Below are positions 1-10,122 of a DNA stretch of 64,000 nucleotides, piece after piece (the stretch's first letter is position 1; every line of letters begins with the position of its first letter). Source of the DNA: Saccharomycopsis fibuligera x Saccharomycopsis cf. fibuligera. Lineage: Eukaryota > Ascomycota > Saccharomycetes > Ascoideales > Saccharomycopsidaceae. The position numbers and the translations under genes are program-made. The stretch covers positions 62,001 to 126,000 of the forward strand of contig CP012821.1 of the NCBI GenBank assembly GCA_001936135.1, written 5' to 3'. Below the pieces are notes generated by a model that saw nothing but the letters and a program-made list of their open reading frames with translations, made no database searches and was not told the origin of the DNA.

Positions 1-747
1 GTGTTGAGTAGTGAAGTTTCCGATATAATCAACGGCGATACTAATGGCAACGGCGCTAAGAATGGTGATAGCGATGACAAAGAAGTCTTTTATGATGCCG
101 AAGAAGAATTTGACAATAATGTTAAAGATCAATTGCGATTGTTTATCGCTTATGGCGGCAAAGTGTTCAACAAATTTCAGGCATTGGAAAATTCGTTAAA
201 TGCTTTAGATTCACCATTGGAATTGGTTGTTGATGCATTGCAGGGTTATGACACCAACTTGACAGACCTTTGGGGTGATGAATTGCAAACATGTTTGCGT
301 TTGATCAAGTGGGTGAATGTCAGGCTTGCAACTAAGGTGAAAATTGTATCTATTGATATTGCTAGTGGTTTAGATGGTGGATCTGGTAGATTTGCTCTTA
401 GTGCTAGCGATATTGAACAAGTAAAAAGTGCAGCAAGCTCTGGTAAGCCTGTTGATAATGATAAGAATGGTGATGTTGGTATCGACAGCGATGATGGCAA
501 CAGTCAAGTTGGACCAGATGATTTGCGTATCCGTTCAAACGTGATTGTTTCTCTTGGATTGCCTGTTATTGGGGTATTGCACGCTTACCATTTGGGTGTA
601 ACGGAGTTGGGAGACTGGACACACTACTTGATTGATATAGGTATTCCAAACAAAGTTTATGGCAGCAGAGGATCTCTTCGGAAGTTTAATAAAAACTATT
701 TTGCTGGTGATGACTGGTTCAAAGAGATTACTGTTAGTCGGCCATAA
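1..747 (+). CDS. EDC3: EDC3, enhancer of mRNA decapping, C-terminal part (cut by window edge)
   Basis: The reading frame is open from base 1 to the stop at 745-747, so the window holds only the last ~248 residues; the first codon here is GTG and is not a real start. What is seen is a YjeF_N-type Rossmann domain: a VVDALQGYD stretch, SIDIASGLDGGSG, and a C-terminal block with LGLPVIGVLHAYHLG and IDIGIPNKVY. Edc3 of other yeasts ends with this domain, which dimerises and acts as a scaffold in P-bodies beside Dcp1/Dcp2 and Dhh1. An acidic N/D-rich insert near the start and a second one inside the domain (around residues 140-165) are probably loops. The missing part should hold the LSm and FDF motifs. 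A bare YjeF_N (NAXE) enzyme is the alternative, but NAXE proteins lack this acidic lead-in. Confidence 0.75.
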   Translation: MLSSEVSDIINGDTNGNGAKNGDSDDKEVFYDAEEEFDNNVKDQLRLFIAYGGKVFNKFQALENSLNALDSPLELVVDALQGYDTNLTDLWGDELQTCLRLIKWVNVRLATKVKIVSIDIASGLDGGSGRFALSASDIEQVKSAASSGKPVDNDKNGDVGIDSDDGNSQVGPDDLRIRSNVIVSLGLPVIGVLHAYHLGVTELGDWTHYLIDIGIPNKVYGSRGSLRKFNKNYFAGDDWFKEITVSRP

Positions 748-1272
748 AAAGGTAATGTAGTTGCAGAAAACGAACAGTGAATGAGCTGTAACAACATCCA
801 TCCTGAAAGGGCTATATACATGCATAGACTACGGATAAGTATGTAACAATCAACGCAGACTGTTATAGCTGATTATTTGGGGTTTTACCAGACTCTTAGC
901 TGGCTGGGTTTAAGTCGTCTGAGGCGTTGCTTCTGCCGCAATTGTGTTTTGTTTCCACAATAAAGATGGTCGAAACGAGGTTCTGGACAAAAAGATTTTC
1001 AGAGTAGCGCCGTTTCAAGAAGGCTGCAGTTACATGCAAGGGTGTATCATCTGCAGTGGACCGCAGCTTGCCAATATCCCAAAGGATCACGCAGTATATA
1101 AATATAGGCTAAAAGCCATCCATGACATTTTATGCTTTTTTGACATATTGGAGAACTGTCAAACAGCGAAGCCCATGCCGTCTCTGTTAAGTTATTTTTT
1201 CTTCTCTAAATTGAGACATATAAGGTCAAAGAAAACATCAGATAACTAATATAAATTTACTCAAAAAAAACC
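748..1272. other. Intergenic region between EDC3 and the WD40-like gene
   Basis: No convincing gene is seen in these 525 bases. A 101-codon open frame at 944-1249 is unlike any family known to me and has no low-complexity or domain signal. The last 50 bases are AT-rich with an A run just before the ATG at 1273, as expected for a yeast promoter and leader. Confidence 0.5.
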
Positions 1273-2958
1273 ATGTTGACCCACCATAACAGTGGGATTG
1301 ACCTCTTTGGGCAACTCGAAACCAATGACTATTCAGAGCCACAAAATTTAAAAGAGCAGGGTCCTGTGCATTTACAGCTTATGGAAAGAAGCGAATATAT
1401 GAAAAAATTACTCTCTCAAACTGTAAATCAATCTAATTCTAGCATAGATAGTCAATCAACTTCTATATCACCCTCCACCAACAGCGAAAATAGTTCTCCA
1501 CCATCATCATCAGCAGCAGCAGCATCTGCCTTATCTCCACTAGCATTAGGCAAGCATAGATACTCGACTTATTATGAAAGGCTGCCATTTTTCAAAAATC
1601 CATTCTCCCCAAACAACAAAAAGGCACAGAAACTACAATATATCTCTTCCAGTATTTCTCCAAACGCGTCGAAGTTTGTTCTTATTAGTGCTGATAAGTG
1701 GCTAGTATACCAGATTAATACTATTGATGTGCCTACGCTCTTATGCTGTGGTAAATTAAATGGCGATTTCGGTAATGATTTTGACTCATTGGAAAGAGAG
1801 CCACGAATCTCTAAAAAGGTAAATAATCTTCTGTATCAGTCTTGTGCTTTGAGCGATCGATTAATGGTGTTAACATGCTCTAATGGTTCATTACGAGTGC
1901 ATGATGTTATGGAAAATGGAAAATTGTTTTACCAATACGAAGCAGGCCTTCCTATTGAGTCAGTTGACATTTCACCAAACAATAGCTTAATAGTCTGTGG
2001 CTTACAAGGTAGGAATAGGCATACCAGGGGAAGTATCATGTTGCTTGTTACTTTTGAATTTAAGCAGCCCAGAATTGGATGTGGTTTGACTCCAGAAATG
2101 GTGGAAAATCTAGCTAAGCTTCAGCAGCAGCAACTTTCTCCACAGGAAAGAAAAAAAGGCCATAATAATTTAACACCGCCACAAAAGTTCTTAAAAAAGG
2201 TTAGTTCAAAGCCATCATTGGTAAGTTTGCGCAAAATAAACGAAAAACAGCTGCAAACACTGCTTCGAGATAAGCCAAACACAGTAGTCAGCGCACCAGT
2301 ACCAGAGATAACACTCATTAACTCTGACACTAAATTAATTACTCTTCCCTATAAAGGTATTGTGGATAATGTCAAGTTCAACGAAAATGGCACAAAATTG
2401 ATACTTTCAACTTTCAAGAACGAATCCAAATTTATGGTGTTTGATACTAGAACTCCACTGGACATTAAACCTCTTATGAAATCTGCAAGAAGTCCTGATA
2501 TTGCTGCCACTAGTGAAGGTATTACTGATTTCCAGCTTTTTGGTAGCAATGACGAGTTAATGGTAATTTCATCCAACTCGCCAAATGCGCCTCCAATGAT
2601 ACTCAATACCAGACTTGAAACCATTCACGTAAAGAATAACAACAGGACTCACATACCGGTTCAGCCCAAAAGACTCATAAAGTTGGACACTATCGGAACT
2701 AACATTCATAAATGCTGTGCCAATGCTAATAGCAATTTAATATCGTTTTTATCAAGCACGGGAAAAATTTGGCTAGTTCAAATTTCTCAAGATAATGTAG
2801 TTTGCAAAATTGAAGCCATTGATCAGGTTTCGGGCTCCAGATGTTACAAGCAATCTGCAAGTATCAAATTTTCAAAAGATGGCACCAAAATGTACATTGT
2901 CGATCTACAAGGGGTTTTATTCGTCCAGGACTTTTCTAGCATCTTGAAGAATAGATAA
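1273..2958 (+). CDS. WD40-like repeat protein of unknown function
   Basis: An intact 561-residue frame with an A-rich leader (AAAAAAAACC) before the ATG. The first ~100 residues are Ser/Asn-rich and probably disordered, including a short Ala run coded by GCA. From about residue 120 on, short beta-type units recur (KFVLISADKWLVYQ, LMVLTCSNGSLRVHD, SVDISPNNSLIVCG, KLILSTFKNESKFMVFD, LISFLSSTGKIWLVQ, KMYIVDLQGVLFVQD), which reads like a seven-bladed WD40 or related propeller with weak WD signatures. A basic Gln/Lys-rich loop sits around residues 275-340. I do not recognise an S. cerevisiae orthologue by eye and assign no process. No signal peptide or membrane span is visible, so a cytosolic or nuclear scaffold is the simplest reading. 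Confidence 0.7.
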   Translation: MLTHHNSGIDLFGQLETNDYSEPQNLKEQGPVHLQLMERSEYMKKLLSQTVNQSNSSIDSQSTSISPSTNSENSSPPSSSAAAASALSPLALGKHRYSTYYERLPFFKNPFSPNNKKAQKLQYISSSISPNASKFVLISADKWLVYQINTIDVPTLLCCGKLNGDFGNDFDSLEREPRISKKVNNLLYQSCALSDRLMVLTCSNGSLRVHDVMENGKLFYQYEAGLPIESVDISPNNSLIVCGLQGRNRHTRGSIMLLVTFEFKQPRIGCGLTPEMVENLAKLQQQQLSPQERKKGHNNLTPPQKFLKKVSSKPSLVSLRKINEKQLQTLLRDKPNTVVSAPVPEITLINSDTKLITLPYKGIVDNVKFNENGTKLILSTFKNESKFMVFDTRTPLDIKPLMKSARSPDIAATSEGITDFQLFGSNDELMVISSNSPNAPPMILNTRLETIHVKNNNRTHIPVQPKRLIKLDTIGTNIHKCCANANSNLISFLSSTGKIWLVQISQDNVVCKIEAIDQVSGSRCYKQSASIKFSKDGTKMYIVDLQGVLFVQDFSSILKNR

Positions 2959-4605
2959 AATACATTTTTAACCTTCTTCACAGCCTTCTTTTTCCAAGCA
3001 GCTTACTAAATCCTTTAGTTTCCGTTTTCTGCGATGTTGCACATAATTTCATGTGTCAGTCCTGATTATTTATGCTATGGTTCCAGGGCTAAGGTGACAG
3101 CAATGTCATTTCTTCAATTCTTGATTTGTTTCTTTTCGGATTTTTATTTGACTTTACTGTATATTAACGTTGCCTATCAATGACGGCCATTAAATTTTTT
3201 ATGTTTGCTCTTCTTTTTTCTATGCCTTTTGCTAAATTTTTTTAAAAGTTTTCTACTGCTTTGGTATTGCATTTGTCTTTGATTCGCCGCACTATAAATC
3301 TAAAAGTCTTACATGTTTTCTATCTTTTTACAAAAGTCAACACCGTTGTAAAGTGGAACTTTTACCAGCTTTTCATCTATTATTATTCACTAACTCATAG
3401 TGTTGTAACATAATCTTTTGATGTTATACTCATTGTGGCGGTGTTTGGTGCTGATATTGATATAATGAGGCACTTCAATTAAATATCAGGACGTACAAAT
3501 CTGTTGCTGGTAAAAACAAAAAGACAACCAGTGACACTTCAGAGAGCCACTTCCCAGAAATAGATACTTAGTACATAACTTAATAAATGCACAGCCTTCA
3601 TCCATTATATTGTGCGCCGTGAGCTAGCTTAGACATGTCCAACAGTAATACTAGCCAAGACAACCATTTTGCCAACTCTACCAATCCATTCAGCAACCCA
3701 GCCAATGCATCAATTGATAATACTTCTCGTACAACTTGGCGTTAGTTACATCATGATCAACTTATCCTTTATTTTATATTCAGCCCTATTGGTTTTTTTT
3801 TTTTTTTTATTTTATTTTTTTTTTTTTTACTAAGTTCAACACTGCCTCAAAAATTTTTTTGATAAACGGATAAGAACCGTATGTCTTACTACATTATGAT
3901 GTTCATGCATGCACAGATTTACCGAAAAATATGCATGAAGGGCGCGAATGTACAATTATGTATAATATGCTATGTGACGCGCGGTTTCTCGGGTCTCCTA
4001 AAACATTGGGCTACCCATGAGGCTAGCTAGAGCATAGCCAGATGACTATAGTTGCCACTACGATCTATAAGCGCCAATAAAAATATTCTTTACAATAAAT
4101 GCCATTGGCTTAAAACAATTGTCAGCTTATTAAATATGCTGTTTTTCAATAATCAAGTATAGGCTTTGAAGTGTTGCCAAGTGAGTGGCTTCGAATTAAC
4201 TTTGATTTGCGTTGTGGTAACCGTCTATATACTCGTAGATAGCTATATCACAACATGCGCCTTCAGATTCAAACTATGAGTATCTTTTTATGAGCCGTTA
4301 AACCAACCTTTACTAGACTGATGCTTATGAAATTATTTTGTTCGCGTCTGGGTATACATTTATAGGATAAATTTTGATTTATGATGAGAAATCTCAGAAC
4401 ACAGTCTTCCGTCTGAAGTTGGTCCATATAAAAACATCTTTCTACAACAAGACCAAACTAAAGCGAACTTGACTATCTAGTTAGTGGATAGTCTATAGCG
4501 TGGCTGCAAAGAATGGTGTATATCATAATTTTGTATTAAATAATTCTACGTAGCTAAACTGGGAGAATGAGATAAAAAAGTATTTTGTAGAAAGGAGAAA
4601 GAAAC
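2959..4605. other. Long AT-rich intergenic stretch with one 36-codon ORF
   Basis: This is 1.65 kb between convergent genes, so it needs no promoter for either of them. It has no long frame on either strand, no tRNA B box and no obvious LTR. It holds T-rich blocks (3797-3830) and one 36-codon frame at 3635-3745, listed separately. An ncRNA or a relic gene cannot be excluded. Confidence 0.4.
3635..3745 (+). CDS. Possible 36-residue small ORF with an NPF motif
   Basis: ATG at 3635 to TAG at 3743-3745. The peptide is rich in Ser, Asn and Thr and contains TNPFSNPANAS; NPF is the short motif bound by EH domains of endocytic adaptors. The composition is unlike the surrounding AT-rich DNA and reads like the N-terminus of a trafficking protein. 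No second exon with clear splice signals follows. It could be a true micro-protein, the relic of a lost gene, or chance. Confidence 0.2.
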   Translation: MSNSNTSQDNHFANSTNPFSNPANASIDNTSRTTWR

Positions 4606-7398
4606 TTATGGTTCTCTAAGACGGCGTAGAAATGGATTCTCTCTAAAAAATGCTTTTTCATCTAATGCCCTCCAATACTTGAAATCCATTATATCACCCT
4701 TATACTGTTTCCATGTTTCTAACTCGTTCTTATGTGACTTGGCAAGATCATTCACTGTATTAATAGCTTCAGGTTTCGAAACAACTGAAAGTCGTACAGG
4801 GTCATATGAAGAAGAAGGTAAGCCGTGATTTTTCCTCAAATATCTCTCAAACTCACTAGGAATATACACAAGTATACCATCAAAAAAGGTGGGAACAATC
4901 CGGAATTTCTTATCTTTAACCAAGTTATAATTGTTACTCAAGTCACTGTATACCAGAAGAGTAGGATCTTGCGCAATAATTTTCATATCATGAGCAAGTT
5001 CATGCTGATATTTAACAACATCTTGCTGAAGAAAACGACCACAGTTTATTCCTTTCAGCTCATCATTGAAAGCAAAACCTAGATGAGGCTGTTGGTTTTG
5101 TTGTTGTAATAGCATATCTTTCACGCATTCTTCAATAACCAAGTTTAAGACAGGTGCTTTGGAAGTCTCAATTGTTTTCATCAACTTTACTTCATCCCAG
5201 AAATTTTCACGAAATTCTTTCAAGTCGTTTTTGACTAATGCATTAATATTAATAAATATTCCGGTTTGCACGTCGATTAGTCTAGCATCATTTCTATTTT
5301 GCCAATTTATATCCTTAATGTATCTGTTTAGAAAATATGGGCTTATATCGAGAAAAAATGCGGAGGCTCCTATTTCTAATGTATCGGTTTGGTTAAATTT
5401 GACCGGCTTTGTAGTGGCATCATAAATAATTGTGTAATTGTACTGTTTCTCAACCAATTTTATCAACGACTCAAACGATATTTCCACATTCACCGGATCT
5501 TTTACTTTGGTGTTGAGTATTCCATGCCTATTGAACCAAGAGTTCAAAGTATGATAGTCATTACCCGAGATCCAAGTTTTGATGTCAATTTGTTTAGCAA
5601 ACTTGAACCAAGCCTTAATAAGCTTGCTTTTTACATACAATACCTCTTCGGCTGAATGATGCGGCCATTTGAAAAATCTCCAGTCATAGTTCATATGTTT
5701 ATTTTGAAATATAATTTCCTGAAAGTACTGTGGTATAAATTTATTGCTAGTTCTTTTAGATCTCTGTTCTTGTAGATAATGGTTTCTCGGCACGAGATCG
5801 AATGCATTGAGCTCACTGAAACTCATATCTTTGTAGTGAAGATATACTATCTGCGGATTATCATCTTTGACGTGCTGTTTCATTAACCTCTGCTGGAAGT
5901 TAATATCTTCAAGCACTTTTAAATTGTTCTTTAGCCTTTCCTTCACGTTGTCAATAGAGAACAAGAAATCTTTTTCATCGATTGCTAATGGAAAAAGACA
6001 GCCGTTCTTATCCTCATGAGCCATCTTTTGCGTTTCATTAAGTACAGGTGCAAAGTATTGAACCGTGGCTTCATTTAAATTAGAAAGAAGTGGCCGAACA
6101 GTATCAATGGCGTTATACCATTTGGCAAGGTTCTTGTAAGGAAGTATACCGCCAAGAACAATTTTTAATCTTTCAGCCTTTGCTTTAACCAAAACGCTAT
6201 CAATGTAACGTTTGACAAAATGAATGAAATAGGTACTGTAGAAGTTGTGCATTTGTTTTTCAGCTTCCACTTTAATTTTAATGGAACCTTTATCAAAATC
6301 AAGAATAAAGACTTGTGAAGGCTGCGGCAGATTCACATTCATGTACATAAAGTTTATCACCTTAAAAAGGTCAATAGTTTTGGAGTTATAATAAGTCATA
6401 GGATTGGCAGTGATATTGATCTTGATCATGCTTGCTGTCATGTACATTGATGCGTAAACGTTTTTTTTAATTGGGGTGAAAAAGTTTGGTGATAAATCAT
6501 CACCTAGCTGATGGCAAACAGAATCAGTGCCTTGAAAAAAACCATCAATTATGTCATTGTTCAGGGCAATTATAGACAGTAAAGATTTGCAATCAAATGG
6601 TTTTACTTCACCTCCTTGGCCCTGCATTACTGATGGGACCCTAGCTGGTAAATGGTTTTCAAAAAATGCATACAAGATGTTCTTATAATGACTATCTGGG
6701 CCATCGAAATAACTAAACCCTGGAGAAAAATTAAGGAGTAGATCACTCCACGCAAGTTTCAATTTAAAGTTTAAATTTTCTTTGGTATATCTAAAAATCG
6801 ACAACGATTTGAAGTACTGTTGAATTTGTTCGAGGATCAAATAGAACTCTAAGCGAGGATCGTTCATCGCAAATGACTTTGGGTTTGTGCTGAGCTTTTT
6901 ATCTAATCTGCTGTAGAAAATATACTCATCCACGTCCTTTTTGGGAATGTATTGGATAAGGATTTCCAAGGGATAAAGGATTCTGTCCACAAATGATTTG
7001 GCAATTTCATTAATGACGTAGTCGCTTTTTATGGTTGATCCACCAGTATCACTGGCTTCATCATTTTTATCTGGCTGCTTGCCTAATATGCGTACTAATT
7101 GTTGCGTTTTTTCATCGACACTGCTCAACGGGTTAATTGCTTTTTGAACTGCATCAATACTATCTTTTTTCTTTCCTGTACCTCTGAATTTTGCACTAAG
7201 GCCAGTATTGGTGTAGTTTTGTGAGTCGGTGACCAAGTAAGTGATGAATAGTACCAAAAGAAGAATACCCACCTTTTTCGCCAGTTTAAATATACGTATT
7301 TTGTTGAACAATAATATGAAAAAATTGCGTGTGGTACTTCCATGCTTTGATTTAGATACTTTACCGTAACTTTTGGGGCTTTCCTCCTTGAGCAACAT
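4606..7398 (-). CDS. MNN4-like (LicD/fukutin family) type II Golgi membrane protein
   Basis: A 930-residue protein starting at ATG 7398. A basic tail is followed by one membrane span at about residues 42-56 (VGILLLVLFITYLVT), giving the type II layout of Golgi glycosylation proteins. The C-terminal third matches the Mnn4 family: a YDWRFF block near residue 565, then the LicD-like region, then a DARLIDVQTG block near residue 685, and a closing FKYWRALDEKAFF segment. S. cerevisiae Mnn4 and its Candida paralogues promote mannosylphosphate transfer to cell-wall mannan. Here the stretch that in active relatives carries a tryptophan-aspartate-rich WDxDxDxQ motif reads KVKDPVNVEIS, so the metal-binding acids seem lost. 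It may be a regulatory or scaffold member of an expanded family. The family call is firm; the exact paralogue is not. Confidence 0.75.
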   Translation of the reverse strand: MLLKEESPKSYGKVSKSKHGSTTRNFFILLFNKIRIFKLAKKVGILLLVLFITYLVTDSQNYTNTGLSAKFRGTGKKKDSIDAVQKAINPLSSVDEKTQQLVRILGKQPDKNDEASDTGGSTIKSDYVINEIAKSFVDRILYPLEILIQYIPKKDVDEYIFYSRLDKKLSTNPKSFAMNDPRLEFYLILEQIQQYFKSLSIFRYTKENLNFKLKLAWSDLLLNFSPGFSYFDGPDSHYKNILYAFFENHLPARVPSVMQGQGGEVKPFDCKSLLSIIALNNDIIDGFFQGTDSVCHQLGDDLSPNFFTPIKKNVYASMYMTASMIKINITANPMTYYNSKTIDLFKVINFMYMNVNLPQPSQVFILDFDKGSIKIKVEAEKQMHNFYSTYFIHFVKRYIDSVLVKAKAERLKIVLGGILPYKNLAKWYNAIDTVRPLLSNLNEATVQYFAPVLNETQKMAHEDKNGCLFPLAIDEKDFLFSIDNVKERLKNNLKVLEDINFQQRLMKQHVKDDNPQIVYLHYKDMSFSELNAFDLVPRNHYLQEQRSKRTSNKFIPQYFQEIIFQNKHMNYDWRFFKWPHHSAEEVLYVKSKLIKAWFKFAKQIDIKTWISGNDYHTLNSWFNRHGILNTKVKDPVNVEISFESLIKLVEKQYNYTIIYDATTKPVKFNQTDTLEIGASAFFLDISPYFLNRYIKDINWQNRNDARLIDVQTGIFININALVKNDLKEFRENFWDEVKLMKTIETSKAPVLNLVIEECVKDMLLQQQNQQPHLGFAFNDELKGINCGRFLQQDVVKYQHELAHDMKIIAQDPTLLVYSDLSNNYNLVKDKKFRIVPTFFDGILVYIPSEFERYLRKNHGLPSSSYDPVRLSVVSKPEAINTVNDLAKSHKNELETWKQYKGDIMDFKYWRALDEKAFFRENPFLRRLREP

Positions 7399-8118
7399 GA
7401 TAGACTTTGTATGTGAGTGAATTTTAAAGTTAGTGAGTGTTGAACCAATGGGGCAGTTTGAAATATGGAGCTAGGACTGAAACAGGACTGTAAAATTTCC
7501 AAAAAAAAAGAGACTATTAGTTATAATCTATCAGTAAATAGTTTAGTACTAGATAGCACACTCGAGTATTTTAACTTGAGTATTTGAACTTGAGAGTGAC
7601 ACGCAGTATACCGTCTTTGCTTAACTTATCAGCGCTTCAGTTAGTTAACTGGCTCATCATCAACCCGGGTATCGACGCGGTTCCCAGATCTTTGCAAGCA
7701 TACTGGGGTGGCCCGTAGCGCGATGAGACACCCGCGAGGAATTCAAAGGGACATTGCGGTGTTTGGTGTGTTATTGGCTCACGCTTCTGACAATCGCTGC
7801 AGAACCACTAACTTCTTTGAAAAAAACTTATCACAAGGAACACCGCCATGGTGCGTTAGTATGTGGCCACGGTAGTGGTCGCTCAAAGTCGTCTACCGTA
7901 AAATCTGAACCTCACGCAGCACTGGTACTTTCTCCGCTTGCTTACGAAACTGGAAGATTTGTGACAGATTTGTGACAGATTTATGACAGATTTATGACAG
8001 GCTGGCGGATCTTTACCGATTTTCAAAAGTGACACCTTTCAGAATAGCGGGTAATCATGTCTCAGGTCCATGACAACATTCCAGTGTTTGTTTCACGTAA
8101 AAAGTATATTCAAGAAAT
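7399..8118. other. Intergenic region upstream of tRNA-Ala, with an 11-bp tandem repeat
   Basis: No gene is seen. The first part is the promoter of the MNN4-like gene. The middle (7640-7960) is more GC-rich than its surroundings, with short open frames but no recognisable protein. A tandem repeat lies at 7961-8000. Confidence 0.4.
7961..8000. repeat. 11-bp tandem repeat, about four copies
   Basis: The unit GTGACAGATTT (with A for the first G in later copies) is repeated about four times in a row. It sits 120 bp upstream of tRNA-Ala and is in no gene. Confidence 0.8.
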
Positions 8119-8191
8119 GGGCGTGTGGCGTAGTTGGTAGCGCGTCTGCCTTGCAAGCAGAAGGTCACTGGTTCGATTCCTGTCTCGTCCA
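8119..8191 (+). tRNA. tRNA-Ala (anticodon UGC)
   Basis: A 73-base cloverleaf with anticodon TGC in a CTTGCAA loop on a TCTGC/GCAGA stem. The acceptor GGGCGTG/CTCGTCC carries the G3:U70 pair that marks alanine tRNAs, and also the U6:U67 mismatch that yeast tRNA-Ala is known to have. The D stem GCGT/GCGC is sound. The T stem ACTGG/CCTGT has a T:T mismatch at its middle pair. There is no intron. A T-rich Pol III stop (TTTCTTTTTTT) begins a few bases after the discriminator A. Confidence 0.95.
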
Positions 8192-9288
8192 CATTTCTTT
8201 TTTTCCAACCAACAAGTTGTGTACCCGAGGTTCTTCAAATATCATTCAATGCTTGATGACGCTGTGTTCTAGACCAACAGATCGAGAAACAGTCGCGCAA
8301 TATTTTTACCTAGTGCTTTCTATCATTTTCTGTTTAGGTTCCGCAATATGCACATTTCGCACAGGAAAATATTCAGTCCGAGCCACACTACACAGTTACT
8401 ACTATTAATAGCTCAGCTCCAAAACTACCGGATTGAGTTGATATATCGGAAACGTTTACACCGGCCCCACTTCGACTGTGGGGAAGACTGTGGGGTGTGG
8501 CGCGATGAGGCTCAGTTATCGTAGAGGAAGCCCTGGCTTGTCGTGCGATCCTAGCCTTACCTCTCTAATGCGCTGTTATCTTGTTGGGGTAAATACTCTA
8601 GTTCTGTATCGTAATCTGAAGCCACATGGTACCAACAGTCTGGGTCGGAAAAGTTCTCATAAGCAATAATACTGACGCAGCATCTTTCCAGTGTTTTCCA
8701 GTGTAGGCAAGCGTCGTTGAATTGGATTTTTGACTATTCTTGTTTGTCGTGCGCAAGGCAGCAGCTGAAATTTCTCGCCCGCACATAACATGTATCTAGA
8801 GTATGCCTACTCCTACTCTGTTGCTGCGGGTTATAGCTTTCGCTTGCTAGCATGTTCGGTATTATTGACCCATAGGGACGTACTGTACATCAACACAGCA
8901 TAATGGTGTATACATATGCAGTTCTACCTTACCCTATTGTAGGTGCATGTATTAATCATCAAGGTGAAGTTATTCCGTAATCATAATACCGCCAAGAACA
9001 GCAAGACGGTAAAGGCCACGTCTGTAATCCTATTGATACTCAAACGTTAAATACACTTCGGCAGCACAGTGCAGCACGCTCATCCACCAGCCGTTAATTG
9101 CCTGCAAGATATTCCTGTGACAAATTTCGAAAATTTCCATCGTCATGATTGCTGGCAGGCTGTCGCTACTGTCGTTGGCCTTGTCATATCGCACTCGCAC
9201 GGCTCTTTTCTCCATCGCCCTCAAAAGACAACCTGTTACCGTCAAATCTAACACCCACTTTACAAACTTTGCAAAACCACCATTCACA
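8192..9288. other. Intergenic region between tRNA-Ala and the LOG gene
   Basis: No protein gene is supported. A weathered LTR relic lies just after the tRNA (about 8265-8412). The remainder is ordinary mixed sequence, ending with the promoter and leader of the LOG gene. An in-frame upstream ATG at 9145 is discussed under that gene. Confidence 0.4.
8265..8412 (-). mobile_element. Old solo-LTR relic, related to LTR family A
   Basis: The edge TGTTCTAGACCAAC and the inner block TTACTACTATTAAT match, in the same order and spacing, the LTRs at 26213-26474 and 63202-63458. The rest is heavily diverged, so this looks like an ancient solo LTR. It starts about 70 bp past tRNA-Ala, a usual landing zone of yeast LTR retrotransposons. 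No internal element remains. Confidence 0.4.
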
Positions 9289-10122
9289 ATGAGCAACCGT
9301 GCCGTCAACACCGCGTCACCTTCATCTGAGGCAACCTCCGCTGCACCAACCAAAACCGTTTGCGTTTTCTGCGGTAGTGCAAAGGGTAATGATCCTGCTT
9401 TTGTGCAAGCTGGTACCAACCTTGGAAAGGCCCTTGTTGACAACAACTACCGCTTGGTATACGGCGGCGGCAACATGGGCATCATGGGTGCTGTTTCCCA
9501 AGCAGTGCAAGACAACAACGGCCATGTGCATGGTATCATTCCAAAAGCCCTCTGTGAAAGAGAAAGACGCGAAGGCGATCAAGACGAAATCGAGCAGAAG
9601 CCAAATACCAGGACTACAGTCGTTACCGATATGCATACTAGAAAAAGATTGATGGGCCAAGAAGCTGACGCTTTTGTGACTTTACCAGGCGGTTTTGGTG
9701 TAAGTATTTGGTTGGTGTTGACAGCAGCTTTTGTCTGATCCGCTTGAAGTTTTCTTCGTATCGTGGCTGTATCAGCCACTACTGTCGCTTCTTGCTATAT
9801 GTTTTCAGGTGCACTATGGATCATACAAACTTTTGGCACTTTGAGCATCTACTAACTTACAATATAGACCCTCGAGGAACTCTCGGAAGTTACAACCTGG
9901 TCTCAGTTGGGCATCCACGGCAAACCAATCATCATTTACAACGTCAACGGATTCTATGATGGCTTGAAAGCTTTCTTCGACCACTGTGTCCAAAAAGGCT
10001 TTGTTGCTGAGAAGCACAAGGACATCGTCGTGTTTGCCGACACTTTGGAGGAGGTCATTGATCAAATTGAAAACTACAAGTTAACCGACTCAAGATACAA
10101 TTTGAACTGGGATAATCAGTAG
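9289..10122 (+). CDS. LOG-family protein (lysine decarboxylase-like fold), one intron
   Basis: Exons 9289-9699 and 9868-10122 join in phase 0 to give 221 residues. The intron has donor GTAAGT, branch TACTAAC at 9850 and acceptor ATATAG. The join recreates the family signature PGGFG|TLEEL; an earlier block YGGGNMGIMG and a FCGSAKG start are also present. LOG proteins cleave nucleoside 5'-monophosphates that carry a modified base into free base and ribose phosphate; the S. cerevisiae member YJL055W is linked to pyrimidine-analogue detoxification. A second in-frame ATG at 9145 would add 48 residues rich in Arg, Ser and Leu with no acidic residue, which looks like a mitochondrial presequence. I chose 9289 because the family normally starts near here. 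Reading through the intron would add only 13 codons before a stop. Confidence 0.9.

Noticed and set aside
944-1249. 101-codon ORF between EDC3 and the WD40-like gene
   Set aside because: No recognisable domain and composition like intergenic DNA.
7961-8000. CRISPR-like direct repeats
   Set aside because: The units are adjacent 11-mers without spacers, and the DNA is from a eukaryote.
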